NCBI RefSeq assembly: GCF_029623955.1
Contig: NZ_JARSBP010000003.1
Coordinates: forward strand, 682,001 to 746,000
Direction: 5' to 3'
DNA length: 64,000 nt
DNA from: Mycobacterium sp. 236(2023)
GTDB taxonomy: Bacteria; Actinomycetota; Actinomycetes; Mycobacteriales; Mycobacteriaceae
Shown in pieces: positions 1-9,800 of the stretch; within the stretch, counting starts at the first letter, position 1; every line of letters begins with the position of its first letter. The translations under genes and the position numbers were made by a program. The notes under the pieces were generated by a model. The model did not search any database. It was given only the letters and a program-made list of their open reading frames with translations, and was not told the origin of the DNA.

Positions 1-1
1 A

Positions 2-1408
2 CAGACGATCCTCAACGCCGCGAACTCGGTGATCGCCCGCAACGTCGGCCGTCGCGAGAAGCGGCTGTGGACCGACGCGGGCGAGGGCGAGTTGATCGTC
101 GGGTACGTCGCCGACAACGAGCACGACGAGGCGCGCTTCATCGCGCAGGAGATCGATGCGCTGTCCGACGCGGTCGGCGACTTCTCCTACAACGACGTCG
201 CGGTCTTCTATCGCACCAACAACTCTTCGCGTGCCATAGAAGAAGTCTTCATCCGTGCCGGCATTCCGTACAAAGTGGTTGGGGGAGTGCGCTTTTACGA
301 GCGCAAAGAGATTCGCGACATCGTCGCCTACCTCCGTGTGCTGGACAACCCGGGCGACGCGGTGAGCATGCGGCGCATCCTCAACACGCCGCGCCGCGGT
401 ATCGGCGACCGCGCCGAGGCCTGCGTGGCGGTGTATGCGGAGAATACCGGCTCGAACTTCAACGAGGCGCTGCACGCTGCCGCCGAGGGCAATGTCCCGA
501 TGCTCAACAGCCGCTCCGAGAAGCAGATCGCCGCGTTCGTCGAGTTGCTCGACGAGCTCCGTGGCGGCCTCGACGGCGAGCTCGGCGACCTGGTCGAGAC
601 AGTCCTGGACCGCACGGGCTACCGCGCCGAACTGGAATCGTCCAACGATCCGCAGGACCTGGCCCGGCTCGACAACCTCAACGAATTGGTCAGCGTCGCA
701 CACGAATTCAGCACCGATCTGGCCAACGCCCGGGCTCTGGCAGAAGAGGGCGGCGAGGAGCCGCAGGACGAGGACGTGCCCGACACCGGCGTCCTGGCAT
801 CCTTCCTGGAACGGGTCTCCCTGGTCGCCGACGCCGACGACATCCCCGAACACGGCGCGGGTGTCGTGACGATGATGACGCTGCACACCGCCAAAGGCCT
901 GGAGTTCCCGCTGGTTTTCGTGACCGGTTGGGAGGACGGCATGTTCCCGCACATGCGAGCGCTCGGCGACCCGGTGGAGCTCTCCGAGGAGCGGCGGCTG
1001 GCCTACGTCGGCATCACCCGCGCCCGCCAGCGGCTGTACCTGAGCCGGGCCAAGGTCCGTTCGTCGTGGGGCCAACCGATGCTCAACCCGGAATCCCGCT
1101 TCCTACGGGAGATCCCGCAGGAACTCATCGACTGGCGTCGCACCGAGGCGCCGGCGTCGCCGTACTCAGCGCCGGTGGGCAACGCCGGCCGCTACGGCAC
1201 CCCGCGTCCGTCACCGTCGCGGCCGGCAGCGGGCAAGCGGTCGCTGATCGTGCTCGAGGCCGGAGACCGCGTCACCCACGACAAGTACGGCCTCGGCCGT
1301 GTCGAGGAGGTCTCCGGTGCCGGCGAGTCCGCGATGTCGCTGATCGACTTCGGCAGCGCGGGGCGCGTGAAACTGATGCACAACCACGCACCCATCAGCA
1401 AGCTGTAG
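2..1408 (+). CDS. uvrD1: ATP-dependent DNA helicase UvrD1/PcrA, C-terminal part (5' end outside window)
   Basis: Superfamily 1 helicase that unwinds DNA 3' to 5' in nucleotide-excision repair and replication-fork maintenance. The reading frame is already open at the first bases (a QTILNAAN stretch), so the Walker-A half lies outside the window. Visible parts are the end of domain 1B/2A, the 2B domain, motif V (TLHTAKGLEFPLVFV), motif VI (EERRLAYVGITRARQRLY), a low-complexity linker and a C-terminal Tudor-like module (GDRVTHDKYGLGRVEEV) as in PcrA/UvrD1. The only cysteine visible (in EACVAVYA, about 328 residues before the end) lies in the 2B region, where M. tuberculosis UvrD1 carries the cysteine used for redox-dependent dimerisation. 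Position next to M23 and sucCD matches Rv0949. Confidence 0.95.
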   Translation, partial: QTILNAANSVIARNVGRREKRLWTDAGEGELIVGYVADNEHDEARFIAQEIDALSDAVGDFSYNDVAVFYRTNNSSRAIEEVFIRAGIPYKVVGGVRFYERKEIRDIVAYLRVLDNPGDAVSMRRILNTPRRGIGDRAEACVAVYAENTGSNFNEALHAAAEGNVPMLNSRSEKQIAAFVELLDELRGGLDGELGDLVETVLDRTGYRAELESSNDPQDLARLDNLNELVSVAHEFSTDLANARALAEEGGEEPQDEDVPDTGVLASFLERVSLVADADDIPEHGAGVVTMMTLHTAKGLEFPLVFVTGWEDGMFPHMRALGDPVELSEERRLAYVGITRARQRLYLSRAKVRSSWGQPMLNPESRFLREIPQELIDWRRTEAPASPYSAPVGNAGRYGTPRPSPSRPAAGKRSLIVLEAGDRVTHDKYGLGRVEEVSGAGESAMSLIDFGSAGRVKLMHNHAPISKL

Positions 1409-1409
1409 G

Positions 1410-2042
1410 TCAGTCGGTGCGGCTCCATCGCGCCGTCGCGGGAAGCGCCGCGAGCACGATCGACACAAGCGGCAGCAGCGGCAACGTATAGACCAGCGCC
1501 GGCAGGCTGGCGCCGGCGACGAACAGGCTTGCGAAAATCAGCAGCGCGATCACAGCGCCGACAACGACCAGAAGCCGTGCGGTCCTGCGGCGCAGCAGCA
1601 GAGCGATCACCCCGCTGATCGAGGCCGCGGCCGACACCGCGGCGAGGAATCCGACCGCCACGCAGAACAGCGGGTCGGTGGCCCACCATCCGGTGATCAG
1701 GTCGGTGGCGATCACACCGCTGGCCCAGCCGGACAGGATGCTGAAGACGGCGGTGGCGATGGCGGAGCGCGCATCGACCCGCAGAGCTCGGGGTGGCCCC
1801 ACCGCGGTGGGTTTGGCCCGCGGCACCATCTGGGTAACTGGATCGGAGACGACGACGGGCATAGCTCCGGTGGGGTGGCGGCGCAGGATGCTCGTGGGCG
1901 GCTCAGAAAAGGCGTCAGGGACAGATGTGGGCTGCGATCCGGTGGTCAGCGGGGCGCGACGCAGAATCCGGGTACTGGCGTCGTCTGAGGCCGAGTCCGG
2001 GTCGGGAGGTGGATCGGGTTCGAAAGGGGTGTCGCTGGCCAC
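1410..2042 (-). CDS. Hypothetical membrane protein with proline-rich cytoplasmic N-terminus
   Basis: A 210-residue protein that I do not recognise as a named family. Residues 1-85 are hydrophilic and rich in P, D, S and T, and contain a repeated ILRR motif (STRILRR and TSILRR). The rest holds about three to four hydrophobic segments (near 95-115, 125-150, 155-175 and 180-200), so it is likely a polytopic inner-membrane protein. It starts with GTG directly after the TGA of the M23 peptidase gene, with no spacer, which indicates translational coupling and a shared role at the envelope. Its stop lies two bases from the convergent uvrD1 stop. No catalytic motif is visible. Confidence 0.7.
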   Translation of the reverse strand: MASDTPFEPDPPPDPDSASDDASTRILRRAPLTTGSQPTSVPDAFSEPPTSILRRHPTGAMPVVVSDPVTQMVPRAKPTAVGPPRALRVDARSAIATAVFSILSGWASGVIATDLITGWWATDPLFCVAVGFLAAVSAAASISGVIALLLRRRTARLLVVVGAVIALLIFASLFVAGASLPALVYTLPLLPLVSIVLAALPATARWSRTD

Positions 2043-3089
2043 TCAGCCAACGTAGCCGCCGGGGGAGAGCCCCCGCTTGGCCAGCCAGCCGACAGGGTCG
2101 ACACGGTCGGTGCCGTTGAGGTGTACCTCGAAGTGGCAGTGCGGGCCGGTCGAGTTACCGGTGTTGCCCATTTTGGCGATCTGGTCGCCCGCCATGACGC
2201 GCTCACCGACATTGACCAGCACGGAGCTGTTGTGCCCGTAGAGCGTGACCGTGCCGTCCGCGTGGCGAAGCTTCACCAGGTTGCCGTAGCCACCTTCGGC
2301 GCCTGCCGCGATGACGATGCCGTCGGCGGCGGCGAGGATCGGGGTGCCGATCGCGTTCGCGATGTCGATGCCGGCGTGCAGCACACCCCAGCGGTAGCCG
2401 AAGCCGGAAGTCCAGACGCCCGTCGTCGGCATGACGAACTGTGGCTTGGTGAGGCGGGCTTCGCGCTCGGCGCGCTCCTGCGCGAACGCGGCGGCCTTCG
2501 TGATCTCTTCGGCGTGGACCGTCGAGTTGGAGGCCGGCGCGACGGAGACCACCTGCATACCGTCCACGGAACCGGTGATGACGGCCCCGTCACCCAGCAC
2601 ATTCTGGTCGGACGCGAGAACGGTCTCGGCCGGGGCCTTCGGAGCGTTGTTCGTCATCGTGTAGGCGCCGGCAGCAGTAGCTCCGACGGCCATCGCGGCG
2701 ACGACGAGGCGGCCCTTGACCGGCACCTCTTGCTTGCGATGCATGCCTTTTCGGCCACGCATGTCGATGATGTCCGTCTTTGCTGTGCCGTCGCTGACGT
2801 CGGTGTGGCTGTCGCGGTAGGCGCGCTGCGACGAGCGGCGAGGGGCGCGCGGCTCGGCGCGGAACTCGGTCGGCACGACGAGTCGCAACGGCGTGAGGTC
2901 GTCGGTGTCGTGGAGATCGTCGAGTTCGGGGGCGTCGATGATCTGCGTGTCGCGGTCAAAAGCCGCCTGCGGCAGGAGATCTAGATCGCTGAGGTCGCCG
3001 AATTCATCAAACGGGATGATGTCGGTGACTTCGGAATGGCCAGGCGCCGCCAAGGCCTCGCGGGTACGAGGCGAACGATGCTGAAGCAA
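2043..3089 (-). CDS. Membrane-anchored M23 family metallopeptidase (LytM-like)
   Basis: Putative zinc peptidoglycan endopeptidase of 348 residues, homologous by position and content to Rv0950c. Residues 1-125 are a cytoplasmic acidic/basic region, about 128-148 form a single transmembrane helix, and the C-terminal 120 residues are the LytM domain. Zinc and catalytic residues are present: the HAGID motif (His and Asp) and the HCHFEV motif (HxH), plus YGH. The domain therefore looks active rather than a degenerate regulator. It is predicted to act on the cell-wall side of the membrane, cutting peptide cross-bridges or regulating other hydrolases. It is divergent from sucCD and is followed without a gap by a small membrane protein. 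Confidence 0.9.
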   Translation of the reverse strand: MLQHRSPRTREALAAPGHSEVTDIIPFDEFGDLSDLDLLPQAAFDRDTQIIDAPELDDLHDTDDLTPLRLVVPTEFRAEPRAPRRSSQRAYRDSHTDVSDGTAKTDIIDMRGRKGMHRKQEVPVKGRLVVAAMAVGATAAGAYTMTNNAPKAPAETVLASDQNVLGDGAVITGSVDGMQVVSVAPASNSTVHAEEITKAAAFAQERAEREARLTKPQFVMPTTGVWTSGFGYRWGVLHAGIDIANAIGTPILAAADGIVIAAGAEGGYGNLVKLRHADGTVTLYGHNSSVLVNVGERVMAGDQIAKMGNTGNSTGPHCHFEVHLNGTDRVDPVGWLAKRGLSPGGYVG

Positions 3090-3202
3090 CCTGAAACGTC
3101 CTTAATGTCCGGAGTCGTCGTGACCGGTCCGTTATCTAGACCAGAGGACGTTAACCAAATTCCAATGAGAGTGGCAACCCGTGCGCCTATTCCGCCCGTG
3201 AA

Positions 3203-3218
3203 TGTGACTTGAATCACG
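3203..3218. promoter_or_regulatory. CRP-like palindrome between M23 peptidase and sucCD
   Basis: TGTGACTTGAATCACG matches the CRP consensus TGTGA-N6-TCACA at nine of ten defined positions. It lies in the divergent intergenic region, 127 bp before sucC and 114 bp before the M23 start, and could affect either. Mycobacterial CRP proteins recognise this pattern. Binding here is inferred from the motif only. Confidence 0.45.
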
Positions 3219-3344
3219 ACGCGACCTGCGGTGAGATCGACCACATGACCGGGATGCGATGACAACGGTCGGCACTCGTGTCGATACAGTCACCCCCGGG
3301 CCCCGTCGGGCCGTATTTCTAGCCGCAGACAGACAGTGGAGTCC

Positions 3345-4508
<1,164 letters not shown>

Positions 4509-4522
4509 GGGAGCCAACTCAA

Positions 4523-5425
4523 ATGTCTATCTTCCTGAACAAGGACAGCAAGGTCATCGTCCAGGGCATCACCGGCGGCGAGGGCACCAAGCACACCAAG
4601 CTGATGCTCAAGGCCGGCACCCAGATCGTGGGCGGCGTGAACGCGCGCAAGGCCGGCACGACCGTCAAGCACGAAGACAAAGAGGGCAACGAGATCGAGC
4701 TGCCGGTGTTCGGCAGCGTGGCCGAGGCCATGAAGGAGACCGGCGCCGACGTGTCGATCGCCTTCGTGCCGCCGGCGTTCTCGAAGGACGCCATCATCGA
4801 GGCCATCGACGCCGAGATCCCGCTGCTGGTCGTCATCACCGAGGGCATCCCGGTGCAGGACAGCGCCTACGCGTGGGCCTACAACGTCGAGAAGGGCGAG
4901 AAGACTCGCATCATCGGGCCGAACTGCCCCGGCATCATCACCCCCGGCGAGTCGCTGGTCGGCATCACGCCGAACAACATCACCGGCAAAGGCCCGATCG
5001 GTCTGGTCTCGAAGTCCGGCACCCTGACCTACCAGATGATGTACGAGCTGCGCGATCTCGGCTTCTCGACCGCCATCGGCATCGGCGGCGACCCGGTCAT
5101 CGGCACCACCCACATCGACGCCCTCGAGGCGTTCGAGAAGGATCCCGAGACCAAGCTGATCGTGATGATCGGCGAGATCGGTGGCGACGCCGAGGAGAAG
5201 GCCGCCGCCTTCATCCAGGCCAACGTCACCAAGCCGGTCGTCGGCTACGTCGCAGGCTTCACCGCTCCCGAGGGCAAGACGATGGGCCATGCCGGCGCCA
5301 TCGTGTCCGACGGTGCCGGAACCGCCGCGGGCAAGCAGGAAGCGCTGGAGGCTGCGGGTGTCGCCGTTGGCAAGACCCCGTCGGAGACCGCCGCCAAGGC
5401 ACGCGAGCTGTACAACAACCTGTAG
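4523..5425 (+). CDS. sucD: Succinyl-CoA synthetase alpha subunit
   Basis: Alpha subunit (300 residues) that carries the CoA-binding Rossmann domain and the phosphohistidine used in catalysis. Visible motifs: QGITGGEG near residue 16 (CoA loop), [12 protein letters not shown] around residue 133, SKSGTLTYQ, and GHAGAIV near residue 255, whose histidine (about 256) is the phosphorylated residue. The gene lies 14 bases after sucC with a GGGAG-type ribosome site and is followed at once by a strong terminator, so sucCD is a two-gene unit. Confidence 0.98.
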   Translation: MSIFLNKDSKVIVQGITGGEGTKHTKLMLKAGTQIVGGVNARKAGTTVKHEDKEGNEIELPVFGSVAEAMKETGADVSIAFVPPAFSKDAIIEAIDAEIPLLVVITEGIPVQDSAYAWAYNVEKGEKTRIIGPNCPGIITPGESLVGITPNNITGKGPIGLVSKSGTLTYQMMYELRDLGFSTAIGIGGDPVIGTTHIDALEAFEKDPETKLIVMIGEIGGDAEEKAAAFIQANVTKPVVGYVAGFTAPEGKTMGHAGAIVSDGAGTAAGKQEALEAAGVAVGKTPSETAAKARELYNNL

Positions 5426-5436
5426 ATCGTCACCAA

Positions 5437-5469
5437 AAAGCCCCCGGATCGCCTGATTCCGGGGGCTTT
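5437..5469. terminator. Intrinsic terminator after sucCD, usable in both directions
   Basis: AAAGCCCCCGGA and TCCGGGGGCTTT form a perfect 12-bp stem with a 9-base loop. The A-run on one side and T-run on the other allow termination of sucCD and of the convergent S9 peptidase gene. Confidence 0.92.
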
Positions 5470-5485
5470 CTGTATGCGGGCTCGC

Positions 5486-7351
5486 CTACAGGTGCGTGGC
5501 GAGAAACTTCTCGACGGCGTGGTACATGTCGATGTTGTTGTCCGGGTTGAGGAATCCGTGCCCCTCGTCCTCCTTGACCATGTACTCGACCTCGACGCCG
5601 CGGGCCCGCAGCGCCGCGACCATGTTGTCGGATTCGGCCTGAACAACGCGAGAGTCGTTGGCGCCCTGCACAACCAGCAGCGGAGTGCGGATCTGATCGA
5701 CCCTTGTGATCGGCGAACGCGCCAGCATGTCGGCCTCCTGCCCCGGATCCGCCGGGTCGCCGACGTAGAGCTCCCAGTTGTTGGCGAGGAATCGACGCCC
5801 GACCGTCGGCAGCGTGCGCATGAAGTTGGGCAGGCTGGAGATCCCGACGTAGTCGATGGCTGCGGCGAAGACATCAGGGGTGAATGTGACACCGACCAGC
5901 GTCGCGTAACCGCCGTACGAGCCACCGAAAATCGCGACCCGGTCGCGATCGGCATAGCTCTGCTTGACCGCCCAGTCCACTGCGTCGATCAGGTCGTCGT
6001 GCATCTTGCCCGCGAACTCGCCGATGGCGGCCTGCGTGAAGGCCTTTCCGTAGCCGGTGGATCCGCGGAAGTTGACCTGTAGCACGGCGTATCCGCGATT
6101 GGCCAGCAGTTGCACGTCGGGCTGATACATCCAGCAGTCCCGCGACCAGGGTCCGCCATGCACCAGCAGCACGAGAGGGAGGTTCTCCGGCGGCACCCCG
6201 ACGGGCAACGTCAGATATGAATGCAGCTCCAGGCCGTCGCGCGCGGTGATCGTGACCGGCGTCATCGGTGCCAGCGCAGCGGGATCCAGGTGTGGATAAG
6301 GCCGGAAAAGCAAACGACTTTCACCTGTCGTGTGATCGTAGAGATAGGTGGCGTTCGGATCGCGGTCGTGGCTGAAGTTGACCACCCAGCGTTGCCCGCT
6401 GTCGTCGCAGGACATCCCGGCAAGATCGCCGTCGGACAGTGCCGTGAGGTTCTCGAGCACTCGTGCGAAGTCGTCATCGAGCGCGTGAATCTCTTGTCGC
6501 GCACCGTAATAGCGCGCCCCGATCAGCTCGCCGGTCCGCTCGCTGATGATCAGCGGTGACGGGAGCACCAACTGGGACGCGAGGTCCAGCGTCGGGTGAC
6601 TGTCGACCTCGGTCTCCTCACCGGAGGCCACGTCGAGGCGGACCAGCCGCAGTCGGTCGCTGCCCTGATAACTGCCGAACCAGATGCCGGTGCCGTCAGG
6701 GGAGATCGCGATGGGATGGATGCCCAGCGGGTAGTCCTTGCCTTCGTACACCCTGATGCTGCGCAGCGACGAGGTGTCCGAATCCCATTGCGAGATCTCG
6801 ACATCGCCGTCGGCATTCAACGTATTGGTGAACAGGTCACCGCCGGGTCCGCTGATCCAGGCGACGACGGTGCCGGGGTTTTCGGCGAGCAGCGTGAGCT
6901 CACCGGTGGCGATGTCGAGCTCGAAGGCATCGAACAGTTCGGCGTTGCGGGCATTGTGCTGGACGAGGGCCTTACCCGGACGAGCTTTCAGCAGATCGTA
7001 GGAGGCGCGGACGCCGGGGAACGGGGTGAGGTCGACGGCGGTTGGGGTCTGCGCGTCGGGATCCACCCGGTAGACGTGCCAGTGTTCGTCGCCGCCGCTG
7101 TCCTGCAGGTAGAGCAGCCACCGCGAGTCGTGGGTCCAGCTGTAGTGATAGACGGTGCGCGTCTCGTCGGCGGTGACGCACCGGGGTTCGTCGTTCCCGT
7201 CGACGTCTTGCACCCACACGTTCAGGCGGTTCTTCCAGGGCGCCAGAAATGCGATGCGGGTGCCATCGGGCGAGATCGAGGCGCCCGCCTTCTGCGGCGG
7301 GCTGAAGAAGTCTTCGACGGAGATGAGCGGCGCGCGGGTCGTGTCGGTCAC
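5486..7351 (-). CDS. S9 family prolyl-oligopeptidase-like serine peptidase
   Basis: 621-residue peptidase of the acylaminoacyl/prolyl oligopeptidase type: an N-terminal beta-propeller (about 1-360, repeated ISPDGTR/ISPDGTG-like blades) and a C-terminal alpha/beta hydrolase (about 370-621). The catalytic triad is visible as Ser about 478 in GGSYGGYA, Asp about 566 in GANDSRV and His about 598 in DEGHGF. No signal peptide is seen, so it probably acts on oligopeptides in the cytoplasm. The start chosen is GTG (VTDTTRAPL) after AGAGAGGAAC. Longer starts would place two tandem operator-like palindromes inside the coding region. It lies downstream of two ATPase genes on the same strand, with the operators between, so it may be regulated separately. 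Confidence 0.9.
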   Translation of the reverse strand: MTDTTRAPLISVEDFFSPPQKAGASISPDGTRIAFLAPWKNRLNVWVQDVDGNDEPRCVTADETRTVYHYSWTHDSRWLLYLQDSGGDEHWHVYRVDPDAQTPTAVDLTPFPGVRASYDLLKARPGKALVQHNARNAELFDAFELDIATGELTLLAENPGTVVAWISGPGGDLFTNTLNADGDVEISQWDSDTSSLRSIRVYEGKDYPLGIHPIAISPDGTGIWFGSYQGSDRLRLVRLDVASGEETEVDSHPTLDLASQLVLPSPLIISERTGELIGARYYGARQEIHALDDDFARVLENLTALSDGDLAGMSCDDSGQRWVVNFSHDRDPNATYLYDHTTGESRLLFRPYPHLDPAALAPMTPVTITARDGLELHSYLTLPVGVPPENLPLVLLVHGGPWSRDCWMYQPDVQLLANRGYAVLQVNFRGSTGYGKAFTQAAIGEFAGKMHDDLIDAVDWAVKQSYADRDRVAIFGGSYGGYATLVGVTFTPDVFAAAIDYVGISSLPNFMRTLPTVGRRFLANNWELYVGDPADPGQEADMLARSPITRVDQIRTPLLVVQGANDSRVVQAESDNMVAALRARGVEVEYMVKEDEGHGFLNPDNNIDMYHAVEKFLATHL

Positions 7352-7371
7352 GAGTTCCTCTCTCGGTGGGG

Positions 7372-7410
7372 TGTCACTAAGTGACATGCCCACGGTGTCA
7401 CTAAGTGACA
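7372..7410. promoter_or_regulatory. Two tandem 15-bp palindromic operators upstream of the S9 peptidase gene
   Basis: TGTCACTAAGTGACA occurs twice, at 7372-7386 and 7396-7410. Each copy has perfect 7-bp arms around one central base, and the copies are 24 bp apart start to start. The pair begins 21 bp before the GTG start of the peptidase gene, the place expected for a repressor (TetR/GntR/MarR type) that controls it. The binding protein is unknown. Confidence 0.65.
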
Positions 7411-7430
7411 ATGCCGTCAAGCGGCGCAGG

Positions 7431-8522
7431 TCAAGCGCCTCGAAACTGCAGATAGCGGCGCAGGAGCGGGTCGGTGAGGTCGTACCACGACGTGCGGCGG
7501 TCACCGTCAGCTTTTGCCGACGTCACCCACTGGTCGGCAGCGAGCCGTCCGAGCGCCGTCGACGCCGACTGGTTGGAAACGCCCACGGCCTCAGCGAGAT
7601 CCGACACCGACCGGGCACCGGAACCACGGGCCAGCTCGACCACGAGGCGTTGCTCCCCCGGGGGGAGCTGCCAGACGATCTGCTGGTAGTGCGGAGTGAG
7701 TCGGTCGAGCAGGGCGTCGATCACCGGGGAGACGGCGTCCAGCGATGTGACGTCGACGTCGTCGGCCAGCAGATGCCACAGACGCGGGCGGCCGCCGATG
7801 ATCGCGTGCAGGGCGCCGACCCGCGCAGGCCCGCTCGCCGACTCCAGGAACTCTTCGAGGTCCGGATGGTCGCGGCGTCGGGCGCTGCGGCGCAACAGCT
7901 CTATGGCGTCCTCGACCGTCAGCTCGGGCAGCGTCTCGATGATGAACGACCCGTACCACGGGTATTCGCGGGACGAGACGCCCGGGAACAATGCCGGCGC
8001 GGTACCGAGAACCAGGACATCCGTGGAGGTTTCGACCCACGCGCGCAGGCTGCCCTGCCCCTTCTCGCCCAACGTGTCGAAGACGCGGTCGAGGTTCTCG
8101 ATGGCCAGCAGCACCATTCGTCCTGCCGCCGCGGCGAGGATCGCCGCCTCGATGCCGACCGGGTCACGGGCGCGGCGCAGCGCCCTGGCCTCGTCGGCCT
8201 TCTCGGCGCCGACGGTGCGCGCCATTTCGACGAGGAGATCCGCGTACGACCCGACGGCCAGGGAATCCTCGGCAATGACCACGGGCAGCACGCGTGCCGC
8301 CGTGGCGGGATCGGAGAGCGCGTGGTGCAGCGCGAGCTTCAGAGAGTGGGTCTTGCCTGCGCCTCGGGGCGCTACCAGCAGGGTGTGCGGGCGGGATCCG
8401 TCTCGCGCCGACGACGCGATCCGACTGGTCAGTGTGTCGATCAGATCGGTGCGCCCCAAGGTCATCGCCTCGAGGTCCTCCGCGTCGGCGGCGGTCGGGG
8501 TGAAATGCGGCTGGCGACTCAC
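7431..8522 (-). CDS. ATPase with C-terminal winged helix (second gene of an ATPase pair)
   Basis: 363-residue P-loop ATPase. Walker A is APRGAGKTH at about 51-59. A hydrophobic strand MVLLAIENLD (136-145) sits in the Walker B place but has Glu-Asn instead of the usual Asp-Asp/Glu. A further strand VLVLGTAPALF could hold sensor 1. The last 80 residues look like a winged helix (DLAEAVGVSNQSASTALGRL), typical of Orc/Cdc6- or STAND-like ATPases that bind DNA or a partner. It overlaps the upstream ATPase gene by GTGA, so the two proteins are probably made in equal amounts and work together. No family name is certain and the function is unknown. Confidence 0.8.
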   Translation of the reverse strand: MSRQPHFTPTAADAEDLEAMTLGRTDLIDTLTSRIASSARDGSRPHTLLVAPRGAGKTHSLKLALHHALSDPATAARVLPVVIAEDSLAVGSYADLLVEMARTVGAEKADEARALRRARDPVGIEAAILAAAAGRMVLLAIENLDRVFDTLGEKGQGSLRAWVETSTDVLVLGTAPALFPGVSSREYPWYGSFIIETLPELTVEDAIELLRRSARRRDHPDLEEFLESASGPARVGALHAIIGGRPRLWHLLADDVDVTSLDAVSPVIDALLDRLTPHYQQIVWQLPPGEQRLVVELARGSGARSVSDLAEAVGVSNQSASTALGRLAADQWVTSAKADGDRRTSWYDLTDPLLRRYLQFRGA

Positions 8523-9670
8523 CGCCGCATCGACTTCCAGGCGCGCTGCAACAGGGGCGAGGAAAATCTGTCGGCATTGCCGGAGCGGACCAGGTAGTGG
8601 TCGAGCGTGAGCCGCTCAAGGAACGACACCAGCTGCGCCCGGTCGGTGATCGGACTGCCCTCGCTGCGCAGTCTCATCAGCGCGGTGTCGACGTCCACCG
8701 GGCCGCCGGCATGCGCGTAGATGTCGAGGACCCCGGCGATCGCGTGTGCGTTGTCGCCGTAATAATGCGGAAGGCGGTCCCGATAGTGGCGCAGATCCCA
8801 AGGGTCGTAAGGACTTTCCACAGCATCGAGTACCAGGAGGTCGATCAGCTCGGGGTAGACGGCAATCTGTGTGTCGTGCCAGGATTTTCGGGCCGCGGCC
8901 ACGAGATGCTGGATGTAGTACGGCACGTTCTCGGCGGCCGCGGCGATCGCGGCGGCGACCTGGTGCTGGTCGGTGGTCGGGGTTCCGCTGCCGAGGAGCA
9001 GGCACTCGGCGAGGTAGGTGGCGTGGTCGGAGCGGATGGGCCCCACGGCCACCTTCGGGATGTCGTTGACGGTGCTGGGCGCGTCGGTGGACACGTGGTG
9101 AAAGCCGATCGAGCCCGAGAGGACTGTGGCGACCCTGCCGGGATTCTCCTGGCGGACGCGACGCAGGAGATGGAGAAAGGTGTCGCCTGCGCCTGGGCTG
9201 GCACGTTCCAGATTGCGGGCCAGGACGCTGACCTCGTCGATGAACAATGCCAGGATGCGCCCGTCGGCACGCCGGATGGCGCGGTCGAGCAACTCGTCGA
9301 GGGTCGCCGCGGCACGGCTGTCCCGTTGCAGTTGGACGGGCCCGGCGGTCAGCGTGAGGCGGATCTTGGCCAGCTCCTGAGCCCAGGCGGGATCCAGCCG
9401 ACCGAGCTCTGCCAGCAGTGCAGACACGAACTCGGCGTACGTTTCGCGTTCCGCACTGACGGAGACGACCACGGCGCCTGCGTCCGCGGCCATCCGCTGG
9501 ACGAGCCGCGACAACGATGTCTTGCCGTGTCTGCGGTCGCCGACGAGGACTGCGCCCGAGTTCGGCAGCGATGCGAGGACTTCGTTCGACTCGCGAACAC
9601 GGCCGACGACGTCCTCGGTCGGCACGACACCGCCGACGACCAGCGACATGGGGCGGGGCTGCCAATTCAC
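8519..9670 (-). CDS. P-loop ATPase (first gene of an ATPase pair)
   Basis: 383-residue AAA/STAND-like ATPase with Walker A VGDRRHGKTSL (43-53) and a good Walker B LALFIDEVSVL (about 140-150). Arg-rich middle segments (LLRRVRQENPGRVATVLSGS) resemble the sensor region of archaeal-type ATPases. The C-terminal 120 residues are helical and end in a basic tail. The GTG start at 9670 is the longest; an ATG at 9649 is an alternative and neither has a clear ribosome site. Its end overlaps the next ATPase gene by four bases. A perfect inverted repeat lies just upstream. The pair may form a hetero-oligomer; the process is unknown. Confidence 0.8.
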   Translation of the reverse strand: MNWQPRPMSLVVGGVVPTEDVVGRVRESNEVLASLPNSGAVLVGDRRHGKTSLSRLVQRMAADAGAVVVSVSAERETYAEFVSALLAELGRLDPAWAQELAKIRLTLTAGPVQLQRDSRAAATLDELLDRAIRRADGRILALFIDEVSVLARNLERASPGAGDTFLHLLRRVRQENPGRVATVLSGSIGFHHVSTDAPSTVNDIPKVAVGPIRSDHATYLAECLLLGSGTPTTDQHQVAAAIAAAAENVPYYIQHLVAAARKSWHDTQIAVYPELIDLLVLDAVESPYDPWDLRHYRDRLPHYYGDNAHAIAGVLDIYAHAGGPVDVDTALMRLRSEGSPITDRAQLVSFLERLTLDHYLVRSGNADRFSSPLLQRAWKSMRR

Positions 9671-9693
9671 GCCTCAGAGTGTACGCCAAAATA

Positions 9694-9719
9694 GACGTAC
9701 ATCTGAGTAGTTGTACGTC
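9694..9719. promoter_or_regulatory. Inverted repeat upstream of the ATPase pair
   Basis: GACGTACA and TGTACGTC form perfect 8-bp arms separated by 10 bp, 24 bp upstream of the first ATPase start. A partial third copy (GTGTACGC) lies at 9679-9686. The geometry suits a dimeric regulator; the regulator is not known. Confidence 0.45.
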
Positions 9720-9753
9720 CGGGGTGACGCCTAATGGTGCCGATTGGTCTTGC

Positions 9754-9767
9754 TGGAACGTGTTCTA
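9754..9767. promoter_or_regulatory. KstR-like box upstream of the thiolase-like gene
   Basis: TGGAACGTGTTCTA fits the KstR (TetR-family cholesterol-catabolism repressor) pattern TnnAACnnGTTnnA at every defined base. It lies 34 bp before the ATG of the thiolase-like gene. Confidence 0.65.
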
Positions 9768-9800
9768 TTAGATTCCCGAAGTAACTGGAAGGGCGTGAAC

